A program made the position numbers and the translations under genes. Below, in pieces: positions 5,673 through 5,703 of a DNA stretch of 5,703 nt. This stretch comes from Clostridia bacterium (lineage in GTDB: Bacteria; Bacillota; Clostridia; Christensenellales; Aristaeellaceae), in the NCBI GenBank assembly GCA_016295665.1, contig JAEDKS010000149.1, forward strand, positions 1-5,703. The letters run 5' to 3'. The notes under the pieces are model-generated. The model did no database searches. It was not told the DNA's origin and was given only the letters and a program-made list of their open reading frames with translations. Numbering within the stretch: position 1 is the first letter of the stretch; each line of letters opens with the position of its first letter.

Positions 5673-5702
5673 CTTATAGACCGCTCTCCAGCGGTGTGCT
5701 AC
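5673..5702 (-). promoter_or_regulatory. Putative promoter of the XRE gene
   Basis: On the minus strand, TATAAG (5673-5678) is a plausible -10 placed to give a leader of about 27 bases. The -35 is poor: the best options at 16-18 base spacing (AGCACA or GTAGCA within 5695-5702) match only three of six consensus bases. The weak -35 would fit a modestly expressed regulator or dependence on an activator. Confidence 0.4.
5680..5695. promoter_or_regulatory. Candidate XRE operator: 16-bp perfect dyad
   Basis: ACCGCT-CTCC-AGCGGT is a perfect 6-bp inverted repeat with a 4-base centre. It fills the spacer between the putative -10 and -35 of the XRE gene, a placement seen for autorepressing XRE proteins, which bind such dyads as dimers. 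As RNA it could also fold as a small hairpin, but no T-tract follows directly on either side to suggest a terminator. Confidence 0.45.
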
Positions 5703-5703
5703 A

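Overview
The window looks like chromosomal DNA from a GC-rich (about two-thirds G+C by eye, not counted) anaerobic member of the Clostridia, probably a gut-type Oscillospirales or Christensenellales relative. This rests on the gene types (a zinc-ribbon protein with an L7/L12-like domain, a cytoplasmic GH2 beta-galactosidase, an XRE regulator fused to membrane helices), purine-rich Shine-Dalgarno sites before every gene, and consensus-like sigma-A promoters. No gene allows a species call, and no database was searched.

Four complete genes alternate in direction (+, -, +, -). (1) 33-788 (+) encodes a zinc ribbon, a domain resembling the ribosomal L7/L12 C-terminal domain, and a long Pro/Arg then Gly/Arg tail. 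(2) 861-1463 (-) encodes an unrecognised 200-residue protein with two membrane helices. (3) 1623-4595 (+) encodes a full-length 990-residue LacZ-type beta-galactosidase with both catalytic glutamates and the ligand- and metal-site residues of the E. coli enzyme. (4) 4674-5639 (-) encodes a 321-residue XRE helix-turn-helix protein with six membrane helices, four of which look like a duplicated two-helix unit.

Each gene appears to be its own transcription unit. Strong hairpins that can stop transcription from both sides lie between the two convergent pairs (797-834 and 4621-4654). Genes 2 and 3 diverge from a 159-base spacer holding two back-to-back sigma-A-type promoters and three candidate operator dyads. 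Gene 4 has a 16-bp perfect dyad just upstream that fills the spacer of its putative promoter, which suggests autoregulation.

Functionally, lacZ is the only gene with a secure role (hydrolysis of imported beta-galactosides). No transporter, LacI-type regulator or other sugar gene is present, so this is a stand-alone lacZ rather than a lac operon. I saw no tRNA, rRNA, CRISPR array, insertion sequence or prophage signal. No wholly new system is evident. The most unusual items are the zinc-ribbon/L7-L12-like fusion, the duplicated membrane part of the XRE protein, and the dyad-rich regulatory regions.
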